Source: Cryptomeria japonica | Taxonomy: Eukaryota; Streptophyta; Pinopsida; Cupressales; Cupressaceae | DNA length: 64,000 bases | Reading direction: 5' to 3' | Assembly: GCF_030272615.1 (NCBI RefSeq) | Contig: NC_081411.1 | Location: 37,856,640-37,920,639, forward strand | In this document: positions 46,541 through 58,867 of the stretch, in pieces | Numbering within the stretch: position 1 is the stretch's first letter | Layout: each line of letters starts with the position of its first letter | Position numbers and translations under genes: made by a program | The notes under the pieces: generated by a model | What the model saw: only the letters and a program-made list of their open reading frames with translations | Database searches by the model: none | Told to the model about the DNA's origin: nothing

Positions 46541-48790
46541 CCACTTATGCTAAGGTTGCAAGAAGACTATATAGCAATTCTAAGGTTTCTTTGGTCAGGT
46601 CTTAACGTGTGGATAAGCTCAATGGGCGTTGTGATATGCTGGTAATACACAAAGGGACTTATGCTTGGCTCATTCAATTCACAATGGAAGTTTATCGTTT
46701 GTGGGTTTTGGATTGTGGACTTCAAGAAAATTGAAAAGGAGATATGGTTTAGAAATTCTAAACTATTCCTAAGAATTTAGGAGACAGTAAAGACTAGGTG
46801 AAACTAATAACAACACTTTGTTTCCCCACACTTAGGTCAACTACGCAAAGCATGTGCAATCTTCTAAGGTTGTTCTCAATATTTTCACACTTACAAATAA
46901 CACCAACAATTGAACAATATTACTCAAAGTAGAAGTTAAGCATCCACATTAAAAGCTTAGGCTAACTTTAAATATCGAATGAAAATCATCCATCCAACAA
47001 AAGTATGAGCAAAAAGTTTCACCAATCTAAACTATCAAATCTTTCATTCTTCTAACATACATGAAATAAAATCTAAACTCTTATGAGGGATAAGAACCAT
47101 GCCAACTCCAAAATAAAAGAGGTAATCACCATCAATTCGAACAATGCATTACTTATTACTTTGGCAATTGTATGCAACAATTGCTTATCTCAACATGTTT
47201 TGCAACATGCTCCCATGATTTACAAATGAGGAGTGAGTTCAATTTATAGGCTCCCCAATTACAATTAAATGGCCAGGATTGATTTCTAATCAACGGTCAA
47301 GATTAAAACAACCTAACCCTAATTAGGGTTTCCCAAAATAGATCAAATATCCGTCAGATGAGAGACAAGTGGCACAAGATGCTATCTTTTAGGATTGCAC
47401 CCCCTTCTTCTGCTGAGAGGTAGTGTGTTCAATGAACCTGGACATGTTGACTTGAATTCCCCAATTTGTGTCGAAAAATTTGCCTAAGAATGGAAATTTG
47501 TCTGGAATACTCTTCTTGCCGCCAATTTCTGTTGCACGTGGGAGCTTGTCTTTGACTCTTAAAAAATGAAATCCTTCAAGAAATCTGGAATTTCTTTCCA
47601 TACTTTCGCCGAGTTTGAAGACTTTTCTTTCTTGATGCCTGAAGACTCTTTCAGGTGCCTTGTATTTGGAGAAGAATTTGATTCATCTCCTCTTTATTTT
47701 CTTCTTTGTTCTTCTTCTTTCTTCATGTTTCCTATCCAAGATTTAGTCAAAATTTGATTCTTTTGGTTGTGAGAAATTCCACATTTAGCCATTTTTCATA
47801 TATCAAACCTTTATCCACATGTTCGTTTGATTGACCCTTGATTTCATGTGCTTGTCAAATTTATTTTCCTGCTCGATTGTTGGTCTGATTTCATGTGAAT
47901 TTGTCAAAATTTGTCTTTCCTCATGGTATACCGGCTTGATGGTCTTCTTGTCTAATGGATCAAATTTGAGGTCCATGATCCGACATCTTCACATATTTCA
48001 TTTATGCCTTGGACAAATTCATGTTTGAGTTTGATCAACTTGCTTGGACAAAAGTCTTGTCTTATGTCTTGACTATGAATGTGCCAATTTATATTTTCTC
48101 CCTCTTAGGCTGTCTTAAACTAGGAACTTGAATGTGTCTGACATATTAAGGTTTGTGTCTTGGAACAAATTTGTGTCAGTCTTTATGTCTTGGCATGCTT
48201 CATGTCAATTGGCTTGTCCTTCGACTTGGAATATTCTTGGACAAACATCCTTCATTTTTATGGATCGAAAAAGTTTGGACAGTCACATGTCCTCTTGTCT
48301 TTGGTACATTACGGAAATATAATCAAACAATTTGTCTTTCTCTTTGTCATGTCATCTTGGTAGGCTTCGGAAGTATGATCGGACAAGTTGTCTTCCAATC
48401 TGTCAAGCCATCTTGTTCTTGGAAAGAAAAATTTCATGCTTTGGATTGTTTGGCATGCTCGAAGGCTTTCCTCTTGGCAAGGCGAAGTTCACATCCTTGG
48501 ACAGTTTTTTTATTTGCTCAAATTTTGTGCTTAGTTTTTCCTTTGGACAAAATCTTTGGACATGTCTTATTCCTTAGCAAATTTTGGATGACTTTCTTCC
48601 TTGGATATGAAAGGGCAGACTTTCCACATCTTTGAACAGATTTTGGTTGATGCTTCACTACAAACTTGGAAGGTTATAACACGTATATTGGATATAAACA
48701 ATCTTCCTCTTCCAAGGAGGGTTTGGAAATGATTAAAACTTCCTTGTTGACCTTGATAGCAGCAGTTTGACAATGTGAATTTAGATTACT
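46541..48790. other. Unclassified repeat-derived sequence with a minus-strand promoter-like site
   Basis: On the minus strand GGAGCCTATAAATTGAACTC (near 47238-47257) resembles an LTR TATA region, followed by sequence toward 46540 that could be R/U5. 47780-48660 is full of 'cttgtc' and 'ttggaca' words, a degenerate low-complexity block producing open frames in all plus-strand phases (for example 48153-48635). I see no gene. It may be the distal part of the LTR starting at 50972. Confidence 0.35.
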
Positions 48791-50972
48791 TTTTTTTATA
48801 GGGCAGAATTTATTCTTCCTCAGGCAAGTCCACTTTCAATTTGCTATCTTGGACGATCTTGGATGAATTTTATTTTTTGGCAGATTTGAAAGATTTCTGA
48901 GAAATCTATGTGTAGATTTGAATTCTTTTCCCAAGGTAGATTGAAGGATGATCAATGGTGAACTCGGAATTTTATCAGCAAACCTTGGTGATGGTGAACT
49001 TGAACCTTTTGAATGTCCCTTTCAAACCCTTGGACCTACTTTATTCTTCCTTTTGGAGATGTTCAAGGTAGAATTTCCTCCTTCAAGCTGTTATCAATGC
49101 TGAATTTAACGAGAATATCAAACTTATTTTATCCAAACCCTTGATTTTGCTTAATTTCTCATCCAAATTCTTTTGAAAATTTGATAATCTGGTTGGATTT
49201 TGGAGCTCCTTCCTCTAAAGAATTTGAATTTTTTTCCTTCAAACCCTTGAATTTATTTTACTTCTGCAAAGGTAATCTGATAATATGATCAGATTTTGGC
49301 ATGAATCTAATAATATTTATCCCTGAGAGTTGTTCACTTTGAATTCCAAACCTGTAGACATGGCAGATTTTGAAGTTGGATAATCTAATCATGCATTGAA
49401 GCTACTAGCTTCTCTCAACTTTAGCGAATTTTGACAGAGTTTTGATGTTCCTTCTTTGCTATACAAACTTCTTCTTGGCAAACAAAGTATTAATGAATGG
49501 GCAGCATGTCTTTATAGCTCCTTAGCAATTTCTAGAAGCTTTGTGTTTTATTCTATCTTTAGAAAATTGAAACCCTTTGCCTTCTTCTTGAAGGAAGATT
49601 GGAAGATTCTCAAAAATTAGAAAGTTTAATTGCTTTTTCCTCCCTCTAAGAAGTTGGAATTTATCCTTAGAAGCTTCCATCATATTTTAGAAAGTTTTAT
49701 TTGTTTTAAATCTCCTTCTAGAAATTCAAATTTGAGGAAGGCATGCACAATTTTATTTTATTTTTTATTTTTTATTTATTTGCCATGTCATATTACTTGC
49801 CATTTTTAATTCTCTTGGAATGCCATATCATCTTTTATTGCCAAGGAGGAAATTTATATATTTTTTTATTCTATGCCATCTTCAAGTGGGCCCTACATTC
49901 TTTCTGAAGCTTTGGTGAATTTTGCACATCTTCTTTATGCCATGTTTTTAAAGTGGACTAGGAAAGAATTTCTTGCTTGTGCATGAGGTGCACTTTAAAA
50001 ATTGTCAGACATTTTTGGTGCATGAATAAGATTAGCCTTAGGCAGGAGTTAAGAAACCCTTGCCATGAGTTAGTTAACCCTTGATAGGAGTTTAATATTT
50101 GTCAGACAATTTTTCTTAGACAATTTTTAAATTGATCTTGCTCAAATTTCTTCCACATTTTAATTGATCGTCTGCCATTCTACCCTTGAGCCTTGTTGAA
50201 CTTGTCTACCATTTTTATTTCTTCAGCCTCGACTAAATTTTTGATGTGCCATTCCACTAGCCTTCTTTTGGCTTGGTAAAAAGTGTTCATGCCATGTTCA
50301 TACCTTGCTGGTTCATCTGGACAAAAACCCTAATCTGGATTTCAATTTTGCTTTTTGCACTTGGAGACATCAGTTTTGAAATCTAAGAACATGGGTAGGA
50401 ATAATTCGGCATGGGGATCAAAACCCTTATCTCAGAAAAAAACAAAATTTTCAAACCCTTTCTTTTTACACTTAGAAGCAAAAATTTTTGAATCTGAAGA
50501 CATGGTTAGGATTAGAATAACCTAAAGAACAAAACCCTAATCTTAGAAAAAAGTAAAATTTTTGAAGCCTTGCTTTTTATATCTAGAGGCGAGATTTTCA
50601 AATTTTGACAAATTGGGTAGTAATAAAATAGCTCAAAGAACAGAACCTTGATGTCAGTTTTAAAAAGGCAAAAAAAGTAGGAAAAAGCAAAAATTTCCAA
50701 AAATAGCAGGTTGTTAGAAATGGCTCAAAGTAATTGCGATTTTCATCCTTCGGACCTTCTGAACACTTTGGCAATGTTCAAATTCAATTCTGAGCATAAA
50801 TTCTTAATCTAGCCCGGATGATCTCAAAACAAACTCTAAACTCTCATTGTAAAAATACTAGTGATTAGCAGATGCGATGCCAAAACAGAAACCTAAAAAG
50901 CTAAAAAAAAAAGGGGGGGGAAAAAGGGGGTCCCCATTTGCAATGGGGCGATGTGTGAAATAGGTCACAACA
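48791..50972 (-). repeat. Inverted copy of the TGTTGTGAC repeat (left end approximate)
   Basis: The minus strand from 50972 reads TGTTGTGACCTATTTCACAC, then CGCCCCATTGCAAATGGGGA. It matches the first 60 bp or so of the repeat at 44780 in inverted orientation, then diverges. Recurrent 'ttttgaaatctaagaacatg'-like words lie at 50370-50620. The minisatellite is absent here. No target duplication links 44780 and 50972. Confidence 0.5.
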
Positions 50973-52680
50973 TCTAGCACCAACCCGAATAAATTTTCTT
51001 GAACATTTCAAAGATAAGACCAATCTATACCTAGAAACTTTGCAAATTTCTTTCTAGTCCATCAAATGACTAGAAAACATACTCAAAAAGGAAGCGACAT
51101 CTCAAATTGGATCATGACACTTCATCTCAGATTACAAGTGTGTGCAAAATGTGTTCATTTTTGTCTCGTAAGAATAATATGACTCTTTGGTTCCATCATG
51201 GCAAGATGTGCAATTGTGTAACTTATTTGTTTTGTCTTAATTCCAAAAGCATCCTTGGATAGAGCCTTGCTACTAGCGAGCATCCATAGCCCCAACAAGG
51301 TTATTTCTATAATCTCATGGGGATTTCTCTACTTCTGGCAATTTAATTTCTTTCTTATTAAGGGTGCACTTATAGAGATTCCCGCACACCCAAAGCCAAG
51401 TGTTTTGATTTTTCATTCCTTTCTTTTTCATTCTTTTTTATATTTTTTTTCTTTTCACATATTCCCACGCTTAGGCTCACAAGCAATGAAGCTCACATGG
51501 GCTTGAGTATTATAGTGGTACTGAAGTAAGACTTTTGATGATTTTCTCTTTTTTTTTCTTTGTTTGCCATGACTTCACTTGGGAGACCATATTGACTCGG
51601 AGAATTCATTAAGTAAAAAAAATATAATAATCACAAGATATTGGTGTCAAGACACAACAAATGATCATGTTCCAAGTCAAGCACAAGTTCCAACCAAATG
51701 ACGAAGTTGAAAAAAAACAACCTTGGATTCAAAGTACTTCATAAATAATTATCCAAGAAATGGACTGAACATAGTTTAGTACAGATGCTAGAGTTCTTAA
51801 GAAACAACACCCTTCACAAATGGAATCCCCTTTATTGAAAAAAAAACAAAAAAAACAAGCAAACTAAACTAACAAAGCAAAACAACTAAACTAACAAAGC
51901 AAACTAAACTAACAAAGCAAAAAAAAACAAAAAAAAAAAGAACAACACTCAACAGACTGTTACTGCGTCATTTATTTCCCATGATAAGAGTGTATCATCC
52001 TTTAAGTTTTTCAGTTAGAGTCCTAATTCTTCTAGTGGTACCTTGGTTCAAGTCCTTAATATGTCTGTAAATCCTTTTTCTAGTCATTAAAGTCAAGTTT
52101 AGATAATTGGTTGAACTCTGTGAACACGTTGAACCATTTTGAACTGGGTTCAATAGGCTCATTTAGGTTCCAAGGTGTTCGAGGAAGGTTTTTCATACTA
52201 ATGTTTTCTCTAAGTGTCTTGCAGCGGCTCTCTTAAAAAGTTCCTTTTTCAGTGATATATCACTTTATTTTTCATCGGGTGTTGAACTTATTGAACTAAG
52301 TTCAAGAGGCTCAAATATGTTCAACATGTTCAATATAGCACAAGTGGTTAGTAGCTTGGTACTGTTTGTTTTGGCAAAATTCTCTTTGAGCATGTTGTAC
52401 ATCTTGAACCACTTGAACACTCATGAAGTTTGTTCCGGATGTTCATAAGTGTTTGATTTTGGTGGGCCCTGTGGGTTTTAATGATTTGATAGTGCATTCA
52501 TTGCCAAATATGAAGAGGCCGAACCATGTCCTAAGTGATGTCATTCTTTGGTTTTTTTAAGTAAGTAATCATTTCGGGAACTGGTGGTTACTTCAAAAAC
52601 ACTGCCATGCATTCAATGCATGCGTGTGAGGTCTAATCCACAAACTTGACACACTCAAACTAAAATTTGAAATTATTGCA
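50973..52680. other. Unclassified sequence with a simple tandem repeat
   Basis: A tandem array around 'aactaaactaacaaagcaaa' covers about 51855-51930, followed by an A-run. At 52110-52400, words built on GTTCAA/GTTGAAC recur (for example 'gttgaactctgtg' and 'gttgaaccattttgaactgg'). A TATA-like CATAAATAAGG at 52708 precedes gene H. This stretch could include the LTR or leader of the element carrying H. Confidence 0.35.
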
Positions 52681-52925
52681 TTCAATGTATTTGCATCATT
52701 GCCTTCATAAATAAGGTATGAAGGATTGTTAGTACTCCGCATTTGTTCCTTACTATTGTATCTTTGTGTGTTTTTCCTATATAGGAGTCTTTCTTTTTGC
52801 TAGTCGTTGTCCGGTTGTTCAACTGTGAAGGTGAGTCTTTCCTTGTTCTCTCCAGTGGTTTTTTTTGCATTTTCTCTTGTACAAAAGGTTTCTCTGTAAT
52901 CAATTTAGGTTTATTGTTTAAAATT

Positions 52926-55165
52926 ATGAAGTCCACACTGCATTTGTTTGGAAACATTTTTAGTCTGGCATCCACAGAACCCCTAGTTAGCGATACTGAT
53001 CTAAAAAGGGAAAACCTTGAGGTGTTGAAAGAAAGAGTTTTCAAGGGGATTGACAAGTCATTTATTGTGGAGATACTGAGTAGTGGTCTCGTAGAAGCCA
53101 CAACTTTTCCCGCAACCATTCCTTGTCCAGAGTTGATTTGAGAATTTATTGCTAGATACGACCCAATATCTGAAACCATTAGGAGAGACAATGGTGAAAC
53201 CCTTCTTGCCATTAATCGTGAAGTAATTTCCTTAGTCTTCAAGATACCTGATTACCAGTTCTCCAACTTTTCTCCTACTCAGTCAATCACTAAGTTCAAT
53301 GTACACAGAGCTGGGCACCGAAACAATGTAGCGAAATTCTGATTGAAGGTTCCTCAAAGAGGTGGTTCAAGGTTACCCAAGAATCCTAATAAGAACAACA
53401 TGTTGCTGCATATTCATGACATAATGCTTTTGTTGCACTGAGCCAGAGGATCTGCTGAGGCTTATAGCTTCGACGACTAGATTCATTGTTATGTGCAGCT
53501 TGTTTTAGAAGGAAAGCAGTATTTGGATTGGGCTGAATTGATCGCCGATTCAATGAGAGAACAACTGAGTTTGGCTAAGCAGTTCAAACAAAACTTCTTT
53601 ATGTCCTCATATCTCTTGTATTGTTTGGCTTGTGTTAAAGAGTTGGCTGGTATACTGAAACAGCTCACTAAGGAAAATGTTCCTGTATATGAGTTTTATC
53701 ATATGCTGCAAAAAGATAAAGCTTTATAGGATTTCAGAAGGGTGCACAATGTTTTCTTGGGTGATTTGTGTCATGAATTGAAGAATGCCAAAGCTAAAAG
53801 GATTTATGATGATGCACAGACTTTGATAAAGAGGTTCAGTAGTTTTTATATCTAGTTTCCACGCTTCTGTTACATATGGGTAGGAGGTTTTGAAGAGGAA
53901 CCCTTCAAGCTTCCTCACTTCTATTCAGATTGCTTCATTCTAGCGGAAGTATGCAGGCAACTAATCTCTGTAATAAAAAAGGCATAGCCTAGGGACAAAT
54001 GGGAAGGTCATTTTCCCATATAGTTGGGCATGTTGTCTTGCAGTTTAATGTCTGACGCTCTGAGTATAGGAGCAAACCTCAGAAATTTTAATTTTTCTCT
54101 GTATTCTGAAAGAAAAGGTTTTGATAACTAAGGATTTTCCCGAAGCCTTGGTCTAATGCCTTATCTTCCCATGCCACAGTTAGAAGAATTCTAGGAAGAT
54201 TGTATAGAACAACTTGAAATTTTTAAAAGGGAAAACATGAGATTGGTGTTAGAACAAGTTGTCTCTTTGCAGATAAAGTTAGATACTAAAAGGCTTGAAG
54301 AAGATTATCTTGAATTATTCGAACCAGGGTATTTGGCCCATGCAAAAACTGAAATGCCTCCAATTATCTGGGATGAGGAGCAGAATGATGATATACAATT
54401 AAGGACCAAAGGAGTTGTAGAAAGGACCACGGCATGGGTGGCCAATAAGAAAGCAATGAAGTCAGGCGCTAAGTCCCATTCTGCAAGAAGTAATAAGGAT
54501 CCTCTATCTTCACCAAAGTGTCTTTCTAACAATGCTCCTGTTCGTGCAGGTAAGGATAACAAGTCGCCCCAGCTTAGAAACAGGTCTAGTTCAACTTTGG
54601 ATTTTTGTACTCCTCGGTATACTCGGTCACGAAGTGCCACCCAAAGAAAGATGGATCAGGAAAAGGATACACAGGTAAAGGATGTTGTGCTTGATGTCCA
54701 GATATTTGAAATTGAAGATTTGGACGGTGAAGTTGCTAGTGCCCTGGATTCTCAAATGGTGACTGTGGCTATGATGCCACCTTCAAAGATGATCGAAGGA
54801 ACTACTCATTCCAGTGCAACTCTTAAGTGGTTGACCACCTTAGTGAACAAGAAAAGGAGTTTCCTTCTTGTGACTATTCCAAAATTCAGGAAATGGTTGT
54901 TAAATACACAGAAAAGAATCCAAAGCCGAAAAGGTTCAAGACTGTCGCTCGCTTGAACAATGATGAGGAAACTAGAAAATGGGTTGCTGAAATCACCTCG
55001 TATAAACCTAAGGATGAAAATAAGGAGGCTAGCCCTGATGATTTCAAGATCACAAAGGTGGAATTGGGAAACATGAGTAGAGATAGAGACAACCACTTTG
55101 TCCAAATGTCGGCAAAGAAAATGCTTACTAGGTCGGAAAAGGATGGTGAGAAAAGAGAGAACTAA
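52926..55165 (+). pseudogene. Gene H: transposon-borne protein of unknown function (broken)
   Basis: From an ATG at 52926 one frame runs to about 54820, then a frameshift leads to a second frame ending at 55165. About ten in-frame stops occur (53139, near 53340, 53440, 53478, 53727, 53853, 53986, 54020, 54130 and 54192), nearly all TAG/TGA. The N-terminal half includes REVISLVFKIPDYQFSNFSP and LDWAELIADSMREQLSLAKQ, which look globular. The C-terminal half is basic and Ser-rich (RSSSTLDFCTPRYTRSRSAT), then Lys/Asp-rich. The overall plan (globular N-half with an 'E-I/V-I-x-x-I-x-G/D-Y' type motif, basic middle) recalls the N1 protein. No polymerase motif is present. It probably belongs to a non-autonomous LTR element. 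Confidence 0.6.
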
Positions 55166-55329
55166 AGCGACACATAAACATTCTGGCTCAGTTCATCGAT
55201 AGTATTGGTTGCCTTGGGGCACTTCCTGTTAGGGTTTCAAGCAGATCCGAAGCAAATATGAACTAACAATTATATGCAGATTTAAATACAAAAGATAAAG
55301 AAATAAAACAGGACATAGATAACACAAAG
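55166..55329. other. Left half of a pre-existing repeat split by element E
   Basis: It ends AACACAAAG at the E insertion point. Joined across E to the sequence after 63857 it would read ACACAAAG then ATTTAACGTGGTTTACCC, text typical of a copia-type LTR. So E landed in an older LTR. The coding region H ends just to the left. Confidence 0.5.
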
Positions 55330-56974
55330 TGTGTAGGGGGAAAAAGTGACACTAAGCTAATATGCCCTAATCTCACTTTCAATCACACACTTGTGGAATA
55401 CGAAAGAGCCTAGAGGTATCACACAATTGGCTACTTCTTTTTGTGGAAGAGAGAGCCACGGGCTACCTATTAAGATTTTTATTCCTTTGTTGCAAATGAT
55501 AGATAGAATGATACAAGTTCAACTATTAACCCTAAAGTGTAAGTATGAACTAGTAACTTTGAGCACAAGATTGTAGAATTGAAGTTTAAAAAATGAAAAG
55601 CTGTAAAAACAAGGACAAAACAAGAATGCAGATGCATACCTAGAGTCAGAATATGAGTGAAAATGTTTGGGACGGGAGCGCGGGCACCACTATCCTAATT
55701 ATGCTCCTGAAACTACTCCTGAAACTGCTTTTTTTGGCAACCTGAAAGCTGTTGAAAAGTGTTGAAAACTTGCTGTCTAACAGAGGGACCAGGGTGCCCA
55801 GTGCCCCTATCCTGGCAGGACCAGGGAACCCCACACCCCTGTCCTGGTCTTTTACACTAAAATTTGGTGTGTTGCTCAGTCTTGGTCCGCTTCCGTCGGA
55901 TCTGTGACTTGTGGCGTCATTCGAATCCTGAAACCTGCACTTATATCTGAAAGGGGTTGTAGGCAGCTATATAGGGTTTTGCCTTAGTCAAACCCCCGCT
56001 TTGGTGATTTCCACCTCCACGAATAGCCAAGTTGTATTGTAAAAGTAGTGTGTGTGCAAACCTTGTGTGTGCGCAAGATCCTAAAATGCAAGTAAGCAAA
56101 CTACAACAACCTAGAAAGTAAACCCTAATTGCTTGTAAATGATAATGTAAATGCTCCAAAAAAAGTGATCTAAAGCATGAATACAAATGATATAATGAGG
56201 CTTATGCAAAGACATGAAAACAACATGAAATCATACCCATCCCCAAGGGAGGGGTACAAGCCAATCTTCAGTCGGTAATCCCCTATTGTTCTTCAATGTC
56301 TTCAAAGCCCTAAATGGATGAGTGAAATTGATGGATGCTTGATGGATGGATGTTGAATGTTGTTGAAGTCTTCAAAGATCTGCTCTTTCGCTGCATAGAA
56401 GGTAGCTAAAACCAAAATCGGATCCTTTCAAATGAAGAAAGAGACTCTTATATATGAAACCCTAGGTCGTAATTTCAACTTTTGGCCAACCTAGAGATTG
56501 AATCTCCCACCAATTTCTTGGTGTTAAGATTTATTTTATGATTGGATTACGCTCCTTAAATTTCGGGAAAAATGTTTGGGACCGTGTGCACTCCGGGCGC
56601 CATGGTCCTGACAACTTTTCACCAAATTTTCAGGGCCATCGGATATGATGATTTTAGAGAGAATCACGAAGTTATAAGTGATTTTGAGATGTTTTGACCC
56701 CCGAAATCAAGCCCCCAAGTTTGAAATAGGACCTAATTAGGGTTTTTGATTAAATGATGTATTGGAGGAATAAAATTAAAAGGGCACACTTTAATGAAAG
56801 GGCCCAACTTTATGATATGGGAGATGATAAAATAGAACCTTAGACCTAATTAATTTAATTAATTAAGTGCTAAAGGGGAAATGCAATGCAAAATGCAAAA
56901 TGCGCCAAGGCGGGTGCTAAACTAGGTGTGAAATTGTACCACCCTAGCAAGTGCGTACAATTTACGATGCTACA
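55330..56974 (-). repeat. Element E 3' LTR (left copy)
   Basis: 1645 bp. The minus strand begins TGTAGCATCGTAAATTGTAC and ends CCCCCTACACA. It differs from the right copy by scattered transitions and by lacking one GC-rich repeat unit present at about 62625-62660. Open frames 55391-55576, 55646-55834 and 55941-56186 recur in the other LTR and are not genes. Confidence 0.93.
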
Positions 56975-56993
56975 TTTAGCCCCCACTTTAGCG
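56975..56993 (-). promoter_or_regulatory. Element E polypurine tract
   Basis: The minus strand reads CGCTAAAGTGGGGGCTAAA directly before the LTR TG at 56974. The core is identical to the element F tract at 37137-37154. Confidence 0.9.
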
Positions 56994-58867
56994 GTCATAT
57001 GAACACTACGTGCATATGCAAGCTAAAGTACAAAAAAGTAAACATTATTTGAAAAAGGATATATCCATAAGTCTGTCGAATGAAGCCCCTAGCGGTATCT
57101 CCAGTACACAGTTAGGAACCACACCCTACAAAACACACGTTAGATCACAAAATCACCTAATGCTTACTAAAGAAGGTGATGAAAATTCGAGGGTAGCTAT
57201 ATGCCCCCCCCTGTTTCGGCTTGCTAATTTTAGTGAGTTGAAACAGGGTATCATGTTTACCACTTCGAATTGTTAAAGAATATTGATGACAAATGCTCAC
57301 AAGAAGATTTGATATGAGATCAAAAACTAATGGAGAATCATTTGGTAAGAAAGAGGACTAAATCTCAATTCCAACACCACAAAGAGTGTGAGGATTTGAG
57401 AGTTCTCTAACACAAGATGAAGGATGTAAATGGAAAAAAAAATGCAAAGAGAAGAAAAGAAAGGAAAAAAGCATGAATACACACATTGGTGATCCATGAG
57501 AAGAATAGTGAGAGAGAAAAACATGGACTTCTTGCCCCTAGATCTTGTCTAGGTGATCCATGGGAAAAAAGGACATGGAAAACTAGCCCCTAGAGTCTGT
57601 CTAGGTGATCCATGTAAGGGAGGAGAGTGAGAAAGTCTAGCCTTATGCCGCTAGTTCCACTCAACCTCGTGCATGTGTGTGTAAGGGAGGTTAGAAGCAC
57701 CTCATAGGAGTCTATGCCCGAGTATGCTACAACTTGTATATGTATAGTACAAAAGTGTGACATCTTTCTCTAAGAGTCTGTGCTCTAGTTCCGAGAATAA
57801 TCACCTTGCATAAAAGAAAAATGGAGACATCTCGCTCTAAGAGTCTGTGCTCTAGTTCTGAGAATGACCCATTGCTCAAAAAGTGTAATGTTTATGTCAT
57901 AAGCAAAGTAGAACAAGGATACCTACCTTCATCACAAAAGAAGATATCCCAAAAATGCAACAATGTCATAGATCCAAGCAAGAGAGTTTTGCACTCTTTA
58001 AGCAAGGATAAGATAGTTGAAAAGGGATATCTTGTAGTATGTGTAAAGGAGATCCTTAGAGGAGAAGAGATCTTTGTACAAAAAGACACCTATCCCCGAG
58101 ATGAATTGTCTTAGACAAATATAACATCTTCTAGAATAAGACAAAGAAAAGAATAAGAATGCAATACTTCCTTCTTTTGCGAGGTGAAAGTGATTCTTAA
58201 TGAAGGATGATGCTCTTTTTAACCCAATTGGGAGAGTGAATTCATTATAGATGTATTTTACCAAGTGCAAAAGAGGTTGTAGTCAAGGACTTACACCTCT
58301 TGTAAGAGAGAATCCTTGAACAAACAACAACAAATGCATACAAGGAATAACATCAAGTAATAAAGTTCACACCATCCACAAAATAGAAAAAAGTGGATCC
58401 TTAGATAAAAATAAGGAAAGATCATTGCCTCCCAAGGATAAGGACAATGAGAAGGACTTACACAATCTTCTAGGGAGAGATTTAGACATAAGAAAAATAT
58501 ACTACATACTCACATGAGTTCATGCAAGCAAGACATTAGTGTATGTAAAATGCTCCTCACAAGAAGTGGGTAGGATAAGAAAGAGAATACACATCTTCTC
58601 CCATATCTAGGAAAAGAGGATTCTAAAGAAAAGATGATCAATATTTCCACACTATTACCCCAAAGGGAAATTTTAACCATAAAAAGAAGAGATGTATGAA
58701 ATCACTCTTGTCCCCATAGGAACAAGAGATAACATAGAAAATTAGGCTATTATGTTGCTTCAAAAATATGATTGCACTTGAAATTGTACCATCATGAATG
58801 ACAATGAGCCCCCAGTAAATGAGCTACCAATGTCACATAATGATGAGCAACATAATAGCCATTAATG
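56994..58867 (-). other. Element E 3' untranslated region with local repeats
   Basis: No pol domain is present. Duplicated segments: 'gtctaggtgatccatg' at 57547 and 57599, and 'aagagtctgtgctctagttc' at 57772 and 57838. The plus-strand frame 57806-58114 and minus-strand frames here have no recognised content. Cutting a pol gene out of a parent element would leave this kind of tail. Confidence 0.6.

Noticed and set aside
48128..48635. Overlapping plus-strand frames up to 160 codons
   Set aside because: All phases are open in a Cys/Phe/Leu-rich low-complexity block built of 'cttgtc' and 'ttggaca' words; no domain is readable.
44780..50972. A complete DNA transposon with terminal inverted repeats
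   Set aside because: No target duplication and no transposase are visible; kept only as an open question.
55391..56186. Open frames conserved between 55391-56186 and 62231-63044
   Set aside because: They are conserved only because they lie in the two LTR copies of element E; they do not match any protein and run on both strands.
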